A DNA stretch of 64,000 nucleotides from Natronospirillum sp. Its GTDB lineage: Bacteria; Pseudomonadota; Gammaproteobacteria; Pseudomonadales; Natronospirillaceae. The position numbers and the translations under genes were made by a program. The stretch is taken from the NCBI RefSeq assembly GCF_022565775.1, contig NZ_JAIUMC010000002.1:1-64000 (forward strand), written 5' to 3'. Within the stretch, counting starts at the first letter, position 1. Each line of letters starts with the position of its first letter. Shown in pieces: positions 11,247 to 21,310 of the stretch. Below the pieces are notes generated by a model. It was not told the origin of the DNA, did no database searches, and saw only the letters and a list, made by a program, of their open reading frames with translations.

Positions 11247-12342
11247 GGGGCGCCCCTTTTTCTTCCCATTGGCTGTCCGGTACCACGACCAGTTTGCCGA
11301 TATAACGCTTGCTCATGAAGGTCTCCTGAGCCCGGTGGAAGTCGGACAACTTGAATGTCCGATCCAGCAGAGGCCTGATGCGCCCCTGTTGAATATAGTC
11401 CACCAGGCGCCGGAATGAAGTCCGGGTGCCTTGTGACGAGCCATGCAGTTCCAACTGTTTCAGATACATGGTGCGCAGGTCCAGATCGACTACGGCACCG
11501 CCGATGGCCCCTGCAGTGCTGTAGCGGCCTTCCGGCTTCAGGATGCGCAGCAGATCATTGAACAGGGAGCCGGCCACCAGATCGGCCACTACATCGACGG
11601 GTTGGCCGTTGACCATGCGCTCGACGGCGCTGACCAGGTCAGGCTCGTCACGCAGCACCACTTCTTCTGCGCCAATGTCCTTCAGAGCCTGTTCCTTGCC
11701 CTTGCTGGTCACGGCATAGGGAATGGCGCCGCGCACCCGGGCCAGTTGAATGATGGCCGAACCCACCCCCCCGGAGGCACCGGTAACCAGCACCCGCTCC
11801 CCTTCGGTGAGTCGCGAGCGCTCCAGCATCTGCTCTGCGGTCAGGTAGGCACAGCAGAAGGTGGCCAGCTCGGCATCGCTGATCTCACTGGTCACGTGAT
11901 AGGCGTTTTCTGCCGGCACGGCGGTGTATTCGGCGTAGCCGCCGTCCCGACCGTGGCCGATATAGTCGATATCGGCCAGACTGTCATCACCTTCCGGTCG
12001 GTTGTAGATACTGAAATCGACAATCACCCGCTCACCGACGCGGCTTTCCGGCACGCCGTCGCCCACGGCGATGATCTCACCCACGGTGTCGGTGCCTTGG
12101 ATGCGCGGGAATTCAAGCGTTGAGCGGCCCCGTCGCCAGGTGGACACGGCGGTGGGATCGGTATCGCTGCCATAGGCGCCTTCGCGAACCCAGACATCGG
12201 TGTTGTTCATGCCACAGGCACTGACCCGGATCAGTACCTCTCCCGCTGCCGGCCGGGGAACCGGCACGTCCTTCCGGTAGACCAGCTTGTCAAGGCCCCC
12301 GTGGCCGACCAGTTGCACGGCTTTCATGGTGTCTGGAATCAT
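11239..12342 (-). CDS. MDR-family zinc-type alcohol dehydrogenase / quinone oxidoreductase-like protein
   Basis: VLIRVSACGMNNTDVWVREG, VLVTGASGGVGSAIIQLA Rossmann motif; overlaps the downstream gene by 8 nt. Confidence 0.9.
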   Translation of the reverse strand: MIPDTMKAVQLVGHGGLDKLVYRKDVPVPRPAAGEVLIRVSACGMNNTDVWVREGAYGSDTDPTAVSTWRRGRSTLEFPRIQGTDTVGEIIAVGDGVPESRVGERVIVDFSIYNRPEGDDSLADIDYIGHGRDGGYAEYTAVPAENAYHVTSEISDAELATFCCAYLTAEQMLERSRLTEGERVLVTGASGGVGSAIIQLARVRGAIPYAVTSKGKEQALKDIGAEEVVLRDEPDLVSAVERMVNGQPVDVVADLVAGSLFNDLLRILKPEGRYSTAGAIGGAVVDLDLRTMYLKQLELHGSSQGTRTSFRRLVDYIQQGRIRPLLDRTFKLSDFHRAQETFMSKRYIGKLVVVPDSQWEEKGAPHA

Positions 12343-12518
12343 CGTCAGGCCCTCTTTTTCGCCCCTCTTGATGGGTGCTTTTTCGCTCCGGATGACTTTA
12401 GAAACTAGTGCCGATCGCTGTGCGGTTCAAGACTTTTCTGTGCTTTGCATGCCCGGCTTCCCGGGAAGGGTGTGCGGGTGCGTCTTGAGTCGCCTTCTGG
12501 CATCATTGACCCCCTGAA

Positions 12519-12875
12519 ATGCTTTCGGAGGTGTCTATCAAAAGCTTTATTGGTCGCTTTCACGAAATCCGGGATCGCTCGCGCGCTGAACAGGATGTAT
12601 TGCTCGAACAGGCGCGCTATGAAGTGTTTGTCAACCAGCGGCGCACCGGGCAGGTGGCGCTCTATCTGTTGGCAGGTCTGGCCGTGGGCTTTGTCATTAC
12701 CATTGGTGGCTGGTGGCAGTTGCGCCTGCAGAATCCCATGTGGGGGTTCGCCTGCCTTGCTGCCGGCATCGGAGTGGCTTCATTGATTTACCGGACATTG
12801 TATCGGGGCCTGCTGCAAAAAGGCCTCAGTGAAGTACTCCGGCAGGAAGCCAGGCGTTCAATGTCCCGGTCGTGA
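12519..12875 (+). CDS. Small membrane protein of unknown function
   Basis: 118 aa with two hydrophobic segments (VALYLLAGLAVGFVITIGGWW; WGFACLAAGIGVASLIY). Confidence 0.6.
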   Translation: MLSEVSIKSFIGRFHEIRDRSRAEQDVLLEQARYEVFVNQRRTGQVALYLLAGLAVGFVITIGGWWQLRLQNPMWGFACLAAGIGVASLIYRTLYRGLLQKGLSEVLRQEARRSMSRS

Positions 12876-12894
12876 CCGGGGAGGACCTACCGTG

Positions 12895-13734
12895 ATGATG
12901 CTCAAGTCTGCCCTGATCACCATTTTGGCTGCCTATGGTCTGATTGTGGGCACCATGTGGGTATTCCAGGGCAATCTCTTGCACCTGCCCAGCGGCGATC
13001 TGGGGCGCAGCCCGCAGGATATCGGCCTTGCCTATGACGACTTGGAATTGCACACCGCTGATGGTGAAACGCTGCATGCCTGGTGGCTGCCCCATGATTC
13101 GCCGCGTGGCACTGTGTTGTTTTTCCATGGCAATGCGGGCAATATCTCGCACCGGCTGGATTCCCTGCGCATATTCCACGATCTCGGCCAGCAGGTGTTG
13201 ATCATCGACTACCGGGGTTACGGCCAGAGTACCGGCAGTCCGAGTGAAGAGGGTCTGTATGAAGACGCTCGGACCGCCTGGCAGTGGTTACAGGAGGAGC
13301 AGGGATTGGACAGTTCGGAAATCACCCTGTTCGGACGGTCTCTGGGCGCTGCGGTGGCGGCCTGGCTGGGTGCTGATTTGGGAGAGGAGTCGTCTCCCGG
13401 TGGCGTTATCCTGGAATCAGCATTTACGTCAGTGCCGGATATGGCCGCTCGTATATATCCCTTTTTACCCGTGCGCACGCTGGCCCGCTATGACTATGCG
13501 ACGGAAGAGTACGTACAACAGCTTCATGCTCCGGTTCTGGTCGTCCACAGCACACAGGACGACATAGTGCCGTTCAGCCATGGTGAGGCTGTCTATCAGG
13601 CTGCCAATGAGGGTGCAGCCTCGTCGGTCGATTTTCTCGAGATCAGCGGAGACCACAATACGGGCTTCATGACTTCGGGATCGGTCTATAGACAAGGTCT
13701 GGATGACTGGCTGACGCGTATCCGGGAACCTTGA
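12895..13734 (+). CDS. Alpha/beta hydrolase (BEM46/ABHD13-like)
   Basis: FFHGNAGNISHR, DYRGYGQSTGSPSEEGLYEDA, LFGRSLGAAVA nucleophile elbow; start ATG 12895. Confidence 0.9.
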   Translation: MMLKSALITILAAYGLIVGTMWVFQGNLLHLPSGDLGRSPQDIGLAYDDLELHTADGETLHAWWLPHDSPRGTVLFFHGNAGNISHRLDSLRIFHDLGQQVLIIDYRGYGQSTGSPSEEGLYEDARTAWQWLQEEQGLDSSEITLFGRSLGAAVAAWLGADLGEESSPGGVILESAFTSVPDMAARIYPFLPVRTLARYDYATEEYVQQLHAPVLVVHSTQDDIVPFSHGEAVYQAANEGAASSVDFLEISGDHNTGFMTSGSVYRQGLDDWLTRIREP

Positions 13735-13792
13735 GCTCTGATAGAGGTCAGAGGCTCCTTGAAATCAACAGGTCATTCAGAGGATTAAATAG

Positions 13793-14386
13793 ATGGGGCA
13801 GGAAAGAAACCGCCAACTCAAGCAGCAACGAGAGCAGCAGCGAAAGAAGCGCACCATTCTGATTGGCGGCGGTGTCGTTGCTGTGGTTGCTGTTGTGGCG
13901 GCTTTTATTCTGTTTTTCCCCAGTGAGCCCGATAGCTGGGAGCAACTGGTCGAAGAAGGACAGGTGGCCATGGCTCAGGTGGAGACGCCGGAAAACCAGG
14001 GCGCCAACCATGTGCCTGCAGGTACACGTGTGCCGTATGAAAGCCGTTTTCCAACCTCCGGCCCGCACTGGCCATCGCCAACCCGGCCCGGACACTATGA
14101 AACGCCACAGCCCAATGAAGCGCTCGTGCATGCCATAGAGCATGGCAACATCGTCGTGTACTACGATGAATTGAGCGAAGAAGATGAAGCCCGTTTGCGT
14201 GAATGGACTGGCTTTTACACCGGCGCCTGGTCAGCAGTGATCGCCACCCCGGAGGAAGGGCTGGGGCGCGGTGTGGTACTGACCGCTTGGGACCATCGAA
14301 TGCGCCTCGACGAATTTGACGCCGCACCCATGGCCGCCTTTATCGAGGCCTTCCGCGGTCGCGGCCCGGAAAACCCGGTACGCTGA
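13793..14386 (+). CDS. DUF3105-like membrane-anchored protein
   Basis: Basic N-terminus plus TM, then YESRFPTSGPHWPSP...ALVHAIEHGNIVVYYDE. Confidence 0.8.
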   Translation: MGQERNRQLKQQREQQRKKRTILIGGGVVAVVAVVAAFILFFPSEPDSWEQLVEEGQVAMAQVETPENQGANHVPAGTRVPYESRFPTSGPHWPSPTRPGHYETPQPNEALVHAIEHGNIVVYYDELSEEDEARLREWTGFYTGAWSAVIATPEEGLGRGVVLTAWDHRMRLDEFDAAPMAAFIEAFRGRGPENPVR

Positions 14387-15301
14387 TCAATAGAGCTGCC
14401 GGTTCATGAAGTCGATGGCGGCGCGGGTAGCGTCGCCACTGAACACCAGACTGGTAGCATGGCCGCGCAGGCGCATCCGATACAGTTCACTGTGTACACC
14501 GGCCTGCTGCAGGTCGTGATGGAAATCGGCACTGTGATCCGGCGGAACCAGTCGGTCCCATGTGCCGTGAAAGTGAAAGAACGGCGGCGCATTGCCATGC
14601 ACATGGACCACCGGCGAGGCCTCGGCATAGCGCTCGGGCATCTGCTCCAGGGTACCACCCAAAAACTGTTCTACCAGCCGCCCCTCACTGAATTTGCGCA
14701 GATCACTGGGCGTGCCACCTGCCACCACGGCTGCAGGACGAAGCTCACTGCCCCCGTGCGGCGTGTCCAGAACCGAGTCGGTGCCGGCGACCAACGCTGC
14801 AAGACTCACCAGGTGAGCACCGGACGAAAACCCCATCATGCCGATACGGTCGCTGTCGATTGACAGGTCGTCCGCATGGTCCTGTAGCCAGCGCATAGCC
14901 AACTGTATGTCCCGGACCGGCTCAGGGTAGGGGTGCCTCGGGGCGAAGCGATAATCGATATTCATCACCACATAGCCCGCTGCCGAGAACAGGCGCGCTG
15001 TCCGGTTCATGTCATTGCGGGACCGGCCTTCCCAGCCACCCCCATGAACCAGCAGCAACGCAGGCATTAGCGCATCAGGATCATCGGCTGGTTCGGGTCG
15101 GTAAAGGTCGGCAAAAAGTGCCTGTGGCCAATCTTCCGGGCTGAACTGCATGGCCTCTTCCACCGGTACGGCTGGCAGTGTCGCCGGTGGGCCTGATGTA
15201 TTTTCTGCTTCCCCCTTATTGACGTGCTGAGCACAGCCAACGAGCAGTATCAGGGCGGAAAGCATTGGCAAGACAAGTGGTGTCCTGTAACTGGGGGGCA
15301 T
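14387..15301 (-). CDS. Alpha/beta hydrolase/esterase, putative lipoprotein
   Basis: LLVHGGGWEG, DYRFAPRHPYP, MMGFSSGAHL; lipobox-like LILLVGC near N-terminus; start at internal ATG. Confidence 0.85.
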   Translation of the reverse strand: MPPSYRTPLVLPMLSALILLVGCAQHVNKGEAENTSGPPATLPAVPVEEAMQFSPEDWPQALFADLYRPEPADDPDALMPALLLVHGGGWEGRSRNDMNRTARLFSAAGYVVMNIDYRFAPRHPYPEPVRDIQLAMRWLQDHADDLSIDSDRIGMMGFSSGAHLVSLAALVAGTDSVLDTPHGGSELRPAAVVAGGTPSDLRKFSEGRLVEQFLGGTLEQMPERYAEASPVVHVHGNAPPFFHFHGTWDRLVPPDHSADFHHDLQQAGVHSELYRMRLRGHATSLVFSGDATRAAIDFMNRQLY

Positions 15302-15431
15302 CTGAGCTCCATCGACAAGAAATGGCAATACAGGCCAGTCTACGATTCATTTCAACGGGCGGATTGGTACTTGCACACGATTCGAAAGTGGCCTAGGTTA
15401 CAAGTCGTCAAGCCCGCAACAGGAACAACCC

Positions 15432-15701
15432 ATGATCACCACGCTGGCCTTTGTCGCCCTGCATCTGTTACTGGCAGCCATCATCGGCTTTCTGACCGTT
15501 AAAGCCGCTCCGGGCGAGGGCTGGAATCACCGCCTTGGTGTGCTTCTGGGGGTGGCAGTATCAACCCTGCCTCCGGTCGGCTGGATACAGTGGTGGCTCT
15601 TTCGCAACACTCGCCCGGCTTACGGTGAAAGCTGCATGCTGCAGTCACTCGCAGGTATCGGCTATCTGCTGCTCACCGCCTATGGATTGGAAATAATTTA
15701 A
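15432..15701 (+). CDS. Small hydrophobic membrane protein, unknown function
   Basis: 89 aa with two or three hydrophobic segments, immediately upstream of the mscS-type gene. Confidence 0.6.
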   Translation: MITTLAFVALHLLLAAIIGFLTVKAAPGEGWNHRLGVLLGVAVSTLPPVGWIQWWLFRNTRPAYGESCMLQSLAGIGYLLLTAYGLEII

Positions 15702-15712
15702 GGAGACGCGTC

Positions 15713-17986
15713 TTGTCTGCAGTACTTCTGTGGCGCTCCAAAGGTGCCTTTGTCAGTATCCTGGCATCCCTGATTCTGGGTCTTTTCCTGCTTACGCTTC
15801 CGGCTGCAGGTTCCGAGCATCCGCCCCGAGAACTACTGGCGGACCTGCTCGAAGATGAAGAAACGCGTGCCCGACTGATTGAATCACTGCGCAGCGCAGC
15901 TGTTGATGATGGGTTGGCAGAGCCCGAAGAGCAGGCTCCAACCTTCTCGCGGGTGCTGGCCAATACCACTCAGGGGGTGGCACAGAATCTGGTAGGGCAG
16001 TTCGGAGAGGCGCTTGAAGCTCTGGAGGCTCTCGGGTCTGAAGAAACAGGACCGGACTACGCGGCGCTGACCGCCAATGCCATCAATCTGCTGGTGGTGA
16101 TTGTCGGCACGCTGGCTGTCTTTCTGCTGCTGCGGCGCCTGGCACGCCCCCTGTTTAATCGAGCCAGTCGCTGGGCCACGACAGAAGGGCCACGCAGCCG
16201 GTTGATTCGGCAGACGATAGCGGTTCTGTTGGCCGCTACGGTTGATATTCTGGTGGTTATTCTGGCTTGGCTCAGTGGTTATGCTGTGGCCCTGTTGATT
16301 GTGGGTGATACAGGTGCAATTGCCACGCGTGAGACCCTGTTTCTCAATGCATTCCTGATGGTCGAGGTTTTCAAGGCGTTGATTCGGGTGGTTTTTGCGT
16401 CCCGCAACGATGGGCTGCGCCTGCTGCCGATGCAGGGCGAGGATGCAGCCTACTGGAACGCCTGGCTGGCTCGTCTGACCAGCTTTATCGGCTACGGCGT
16501 GTTGCTGGTGGTACCCATGGTCAATGCAGACCTGTCGACTGCAGTGGGCCAGATTATCACCTTTATCATCATGCTGGTCGCCTTCCTGTATGCGCTGGCC
16601 ATTATTCGCCAGAACCGTGATAGCGTGGCGGGCAAGCTCAGGTCTGCAGCCGAAACGGCAACGTCGAACTACATGAAGTTCAGCTTCAGTCTGCTGGCTC
16701 GGAGCTGGCACTGGGCGGCAATCGCCTATTTTGCCGGGCTGGCACTGGTGACACTGGTCAGGCCGGAAGATGCCTTGCCCGTTGTGTTGCGTGCCACACT
16801 GCAGATGGTGCTCGCCGTGGGCGTAGGTGTTTTCCTGTCGGTCGTACTGGGCCAGTTGATCGGCAACCAGTTGCACATGACGGATGAGATGAAGCAGAAA
16901 TTTCCGCTGCTCGAAGAGCGGCTGAACGATTTTATTCCGACGGTGCTCAAGGTTGTTCGACTGGTGATACTGGTCGTCGTGGTCGCGTTCATTCTGGACG
17001 CATGGGGCCTGTTCAGCCTGGCCGCATGGCTGGGATCGGAAGCGGGTACCAATTTCGTGCTCAAGGCAGTAACGGTTGCCTTGATCCTGGTCATTGCCAA
17101 ATCCATATGGATACTGCTGGCCAGCTGGATTGAGCACCGACTCAACCCGGAGGTAGGTACCGGTGAACCCACCCCGCGTGAGAAGACCCTGCTGACGATT
17201 TTCCGCAATGCACTGATGGTCGCGCTGATCATCATGACGCTGATGATTGTGCTGGCCGAAATCGGTATCAACATCGGTCCGTTGATCGCCGGCGCCGGTG
17301 TGCTGGGGCTGGCCATTGGCTTTGGCGCGCAGAAACTGGTACAGGACATCATCACCGGTGTCTTTATCCAGATGGAGAATGCGATCAATGCCGGTGATGT
17401 GGTGTCAGCCGGCGGTATTACCGGGGTGGCCGAAAAGCTGACCATTCGCTCACTCGGACTGCGGGACCTGTCCGGCACCTACCATGTCATTCCATTCTCC
17501 TCGGTGGAGGCGGTGTCGAACTTCATGCGCGACTTCGGTTTTCATGTGGGCGAATACGGCGTGGCTTACCGTGAAGACACCGACGAGGTGATTCACCACC
17601 TGCGTGAAGCCTATGAAGAACTGAAAAAGGATCTGCGCAGCAACCCGGATACCGAGCACCAGTTGCTTGAGGAAGAGCTTGAAGTCCACGGCGTCACGGC
17701 GCTGGCCGACAGTGCGGTCAATGTGCGGGTACGCATCAAGACCTGGCCCGGGGTTCAGTGGGCTGTCGGGCGTGCCTACAATCGCCTGGTGAAGAAGCAC
17801 TTCGACGCGGCCGGTATCGAAATACCCTTCCCGCACACCACCCTGTACTTCGGGCAGAACAAGGACGGTAGCGCCCCGCCGGCACCTATTCGCATCGAAC
17901 AGGAAATGCCGGAAGGGCAGGATCCCATCGAGGTGGATCAGGCTGACACAAACCCTAAACACAAAGGGGATTTTGACGAGGACTGA
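15713..17986 (+). CDS. Large MscS-family mechanosensitive ion channel
   Basis: 757 aa; multiple TMs; GPLIAGAGVLGLAIGFGAQKLVQDIITGVFIQMENAINAGDVV pore/beta-domain motif; TTG start. Confidence 0.92.
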   Translation: MSAVLLWRSKGAFVSILASLILGLFLLTLPAAGSEHPPRELLADLLEDEETRARLIESLRSAAVDDGLAEPEEQAPTFSRVLANTTQGVAQNLVGQFGEALEALEALGSEETGPDYAALTANAINLLVVIVGTLAVFLLLRRLARPLFNRASRWATTEGPRSRLIRQTIAVLLAATVDILVVILAWLSGYAVALLIVGDTGAIATRETLFLNAFLMVEVFKALIRVVFASRNDGLRLLPMQGEDAAYWNAWLARLTSFIGYGVLLVVPMVNADLSTAVGQIITFIIMLVAFLYALAIIRQNRDSVAGKLRSAAETATSNYMKFSFSLLARSWHWAAIAYFAGLALVTLVRPEDALPVVLRATLQMVLAVGVGVFLSVVLGQLIGNQLHMTDEMKQKFPLLEERLNDFIPTVLKVVRLVILVVVVAFILDAWGLFSLAAWLGSEAGTNFVLKAVTVALILVIAKSIWILLASWIEHRLNPEVGTGEPTPREKTLLTIFRNALMVALIIMTLMIVLAEIGINIGPLIAGAGVLGLAIGFGAQKLVQDIITGVFIQMENAINAGDVVSAGGITGVAEKLTIRSLGLRDLSGTYHVIPFSSVEAVSNFMRDFGFHVGEYGVAYREDTDEVIHHLREAYEELKKDLRSNPDTEHQLLEEELEVHGVTALADSAVNVRVRIKTWPGVQWAVGRAYNRLVKKHFDAAGIEIPFPHTTLYFGQNKDGSAPPAPIRIEQEMPEGQDPIEVDQADTNPKHKGDFDED

Positions 17987-17989
17987 TCC

Positions 17990-19354
17990 TTACATCAGAG
18001 ACGACAGGAACAGGGTGGCCAGGCCCAGATAGACGGTCACCCCTGTGATGTCGGTGATGGTGGTCAGCACGGGCCCGGTCATCATGGCCGGGTCCTTGCC
18101 CATCTTCTTGATCAGAAATGGCATGGTCCCCCCGATGACGCCAGCCAGCAGTACATTGAGCCCCAGTGCGAAGCCGGCTACCAGGCCAAGTACGATGCTG
18201 CCCTGCAATACATAGGCAATTATGCAGAAAAGCGTGCCCAGCACGGCCCCATTGACCGCCCCGATGGCCAGCTCCTTGTTGACTGCCTGCCAGAAATCGC
18301 GCAACCGGGCTTCGCCCAGCGCAATGCTGCGGATCGATACCGACAACGCCTGAATGCCTACATTGCCGCCCATGTCGGTGATCATCGGGAGAAATGCGGC
18401 GAGTATGGCGACGGCGACGATGGTTTCCTCGAACGTACTGATGACCGCAACGGCCCCCAGATTGAGAAAAATATTGGCCGCCATCCAGGGCAAACGCTTG
18501 CGTATGGCCTGGCGGGGCGGCGTAAAGAAGGATTCGTCCGGAGAGCCCGCGCTCAGGGCAACAAACTCGTCTGCCACTTCATGAGCCAGAAGGTCCATGG
18601 CCTGGCCGATGCTGATGATGCCCACCAGAACGTCCTCGTCGTCGACTACCGGGAACATCTTCAGGCGCCGAGAACGGATGCGGCGAGCCGCCTCCAGCGC
18701 CGGCTCACCGGTGCGCACGGCGAATATATCCTTGGCCATGGCCTTCATCATTGTAGTTTTGGGATCACTGGTCATCAGTTCACGCAATGACATGACCCCC
18801 AGCAACTTGCCGGTTTCCGGTGTAACGACAAAGATGTAAGCGGTCCGGTCGGTGATTTCCTGCGCTTCGCGCACGGCTTCCATGGCTTCGGCGACAGTGG
18901 CCTCAGGACCGATGGCAAGAAATGAGGGGCTCATGACCGAGCCGGCAGTGCCTGCAGGATAGCTGGCCAGAGACTCAATCTGGGCGCGCAGATCGGTGTC
19001 CAGTTGACCCAGAAGCCGCTGCTTCAGCTCTTCCCCGAGTTCTGGCAGAAGCTGGGCAATGGCTTCCGGCTCCATTTCCGAAAGCAAAGTGCCGGCAAAG
19101 TCCTCCTCGAACTGGCCCAGAATACGGGCGGTATACTCTCCAGGCAGGTAGGTTGCAATGCGCCCCGCCTGAGCGGGGGTGATGGCCCGCAGATATTGTT
19201 CGGCGGCTTCCGGCGGTGCTTCCTTGACCAGACGGGCCAGGCGCAAAGAGGAGACTCGCCGCGATTTCTTTACAGCGGTTTCGATGGCACCCAGTTCAAG
19301 GTTTTTGCGGACTTCTTCTGCCTCTTCCTGCAGGCGACTGGCAACCAGTAGCAT
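17990..19354 (-). CDS. mgtE: MgtE-type magnesium transporter
   Basis: 454 aa; MgtE N domain, CBS domains, C-terminal MITDMGGNVGIQALSVSIRSIALG and GGTMPFLIKKMGKDPA motifs. Confidence 0.95.
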   Translation of the reverse strand: MLLVASRLQEEAEEVRKNLELGAIETAVKKSRRVSSLRLARLVKEAPPEAAEQYLRAITPAQAGRIATYLPGEYTARILGQFEEDFAGTLLSEMEPEAIAQLLPELGEELKQRLLGQLDTDLRAQIESLASYPAGTAGSVMSPSFLAIGPEATVAEAMEAVREAQEITDRTAYIFVVTPETGKLLGVMSLRELMTSDPKTTMMKAMAKDIFAVRTGEPALEAARRIRSRRLKMFPVVDDEDVLVGIISIGQAMDLLAHEVADEFVALSAGSPDESFFTPPRQAIRKRLPWMAANIFLNLGAVAVISTFEETIVAVAILAAFLPMITDMGGNVGIQALSVSIRSIALGEARLRDFWQAVNKELAIGAVNGAVLGTLFCIIAYVLQGSIVLGLVAGFALGLNVLLAGVIGGTMPFLIKKMGKDPAMMTGPVLTTITDITGVTVYLGLATLFLSSLM

Positions 19355-19396
19355 AATGCTGCTTCCTCTCTTGGAGGTATGAATTGGGGGTCAGGT

Positions 19397-20164
19397 TCAG
19401 GCAGTGTTGATGAATTCCTTTATCCAGCGTGCCACAAGTTCCGGTTTTTCGGCATGCAGCCAGTGGCCGGCACCCGCGACTACCCGGCCGCGGGCGGAGG
19501 GAAACAGGCGGGTAATCAGGGCCTGATCCTCACTGGTGACATAATCAGACTCACCGCCCACCAGAAACTGGCAGGGGCCGTTATAGCTGCCCGAGTCCAC
19601 CGGGAAGTCGGTCAGGTCCTGGTAATGTCTTTGCAGGGCCTGCCAGTTCAGCCGCCAGTCAAACCCGTGGTCGGTGCGCTCGAGGTTTTTCAGGATAAAG
19701 GTTCTGACCGCCGTGGCGGTGATATGGGGTCGCAGGATGTCTTCCGCCTCTTGCCGCGTGCTGGCGCCGGCATCGGCTACCGCCTGCAATCCGGCAAACA
19801 CATCCTGATGACGGGCCTGGTAGGCTTTCGGTGCTATGTCGACAACCGTCAGACTGGACACCCGGTCGGGAGCCTGCAGGGCTATTGTCATGGCGATCTT
19901 GCCGCCCATCGAGTGCCCCACCAGGTGAGCCTGCTCCAGTTCAAGCCGGTCCATCAGCGTCAGCACATCGGCGGCCATGCTGGTATAGGTGCAGTCGTCG
20001 TCATGGTGTGGCGAACGCCCGTGATTGCGCATGTCGGGCAGGATCAGGTGGAAGTCTTCGCGCAGCAGGCGACTGACGCCCCCCCAGTTCATCCCGTCCC
20101 CGAACAGACCGTGGATGATAATGACAGGAGTACCATTCCCCTGAGTTCGATAGTAGAGTTCCAT
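19397..20164 (-). CDS. Alpha/beta hydrolase (YbfF-like esterase)
   Basis: IIHGLFGDGMNWG, LPDMRNHGRSPHHDD, LVGHSMGGKIAM. Confidence 0.9.
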   Translation of the reverse strand: MELYYRTQGNGTPVIIIHGLFGDGMNWGGVSRLLREDFHLILPDMRNHGRSPHHDDDCTYTSMAADVLTLMDRLELEQAHLVGHSMGGKIAMTIALQAPDRVSSLTVVDIAPKAYQARHQDVFAGLQAVADAGASTRQEAEDILRPHITATAVRTFILKNLERTDHGFDWRLNWQALQRHYQDLTDFPVDSGSYNGPCQFLVGGESDYVTSEDQALITRLFPSARGRVVAGAGHWLHAEKPELVARWIKEFINTA

Positions 20165-20196
20165 GCAATTACCGTGTTCCTGAAGTCAATCTGGTT

Positions 20197-20472
20197 ATGT
20201 CGTCTGCTACTATGATTTGCCGCGATGGCTGTGGCGCCTGTTGCATTGCGCCAACCATCTCATCGCCTCTGCCGGGTATGCCGGACGGCAAGCCAGCCGG
20301 AGTACCCTGTATTCACCTGCTGGAAGATTGGCGCTGCGCGCTGTTTGGCAGTGCGAATCGTCCCCAGGTATGCAGCGATTTTGCGCCTGATCCGGTCGTT
20401 TGCGGCAACGACCGCTGGGAAGCGCTGCGACTTATCGGTGAGCTTGAAATCGCCACTCAAAACAGACCCTGA
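20197..20472 (+). CDS. YkgJ-type cysteine cluster protein
   Basis: CRDGCGACCIAPTISSP...GVPCIHL...CALFG...PQVCSDF cysteine pattern. Confidence 0.88.
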   Translation: MSSATMICRDGCGACCIAPTISSPLPGMPDGKPAGVPCIHLLEDWRCALFGSANRPQVCSDFAPDPVVCGNDRWEALRLIGELEIATQNRP

Positions 20473-21287
20473 TTGGCCTGAACCGCTTCGTGTATCTGCT
20501 TGATTTCAGCGGCCTCCCGGTCGGTGGGCAGGCCCAGCCGCTTTAGTGCCGGCACCTCTTCCCAGTTGGCACGGCCAAAATAGTTCTGCTTGTCGGCAAA
20601 CAACAGCAGGTTGGCTACAGTAACCAGATCAGCGTGAGTCACCGTGCCCAGGTCTTTGCTGTAATCCCGGTAGGTTTCGGGAACTGTGACCAGTTCCATC
20701 GGGAAGCCCCAGCGTTCGAGAATGATCTTGCCCATGCGGGTATGCAGATGACCAGAGAGCTTGTCGAGATGGATGCCGTCCAGTTGTACACTGTCGGTTT
20801 CTTCGGCATACACCAGCACCGGCAGGACACCAATGCGATGCAGCAGTGCCGCCAGTGAGGCTTCGTCTTCAGAGATATCGCAGCGCCCTGACAGAATGGC
20901 GGCATAGAGTGCCACCTGTGAGGTGATCTGCCAGTTGCGCCGCATCCGCTCTTCAATCATGTCCGACGTGGCCTGAAACATCTGCTCCATCGCCAGGCCA
21001 ATCGCCAGATTGGCTGTATAGTCCATGCCCAATCGCCCAACCGCCTGTTGCAGATCGCGAATCTCCTGGGTGGCCCGAAACAGTGGCGAGTTGGCGACAC
21101 GCAGAATACGCGCCGCCACAGCCGTATCCTGACTGATGACGGTGGACAGTTGGGCTACCGTAGCCTCCGAATCTTCAGCGACCTCACGCACGCGCAAGGC
21201 AATTTCGGGCAGTGTGGGCAGCGTCAGTTCGTCATTGCGCAGCTTTTGAACAATGTCATCGCGAACCGTTTCAACAATGTTGGCCAT
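20457..21287 (-). CDS. HDOD domain-containing protein
   Basis: LPTLPEIALRVREVAEDSEATVAQLSTVISQDTAVAARILRVANSPLF. Confidence 0.92.
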   Translation of the reverse strand: MANIVETVRDDIVQKLRNDELTLPTLPEIALRVREVAEDSEATVAQLSTVISQDTAVAARILRVANSPLFRATQEIRDLQQAVGRLGMDYTANLAIGLAMEQMFQATSDMIEERMRRNWQITSQVALYAAILSGRCDISEDEASLAALLHRIGVLPVLVYAEETDSVQLDGIHLDKLSGHLHTRMGKIILERWGFPMELVTVPETYRDYSKDLGTVTHADLVTVANLLLFADKQNYFGRANWEEVPALKRLGLPTDREAAEIKQIHEAVQANQGLF

Positions 21288-21310
21288 AACGTGAAAGTCT
21301 CTGTATTGAA

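Noticed and set aside
13733-13757. Imperfect hairpin GAGCTCTGA...TCAGAGGCTC after the alpha/beta hydrolase
   Set aside because: Bulged stem without a U-tract; too weak to call a terminator.
15884-17137. 417-aa antisense ORF opposite the MscS-family gene
   Set aside because: Low-complexity Q/H/N-rich translation; shadow of a strongly supported channel gene.
19355-19396. Possible Mg-sensing riboswitch upstream of mgtE
   Set aside because: Only 42 nt separate mgtE from the upstream esterase gene on the same strand, too short for an M-box; no structure seen.
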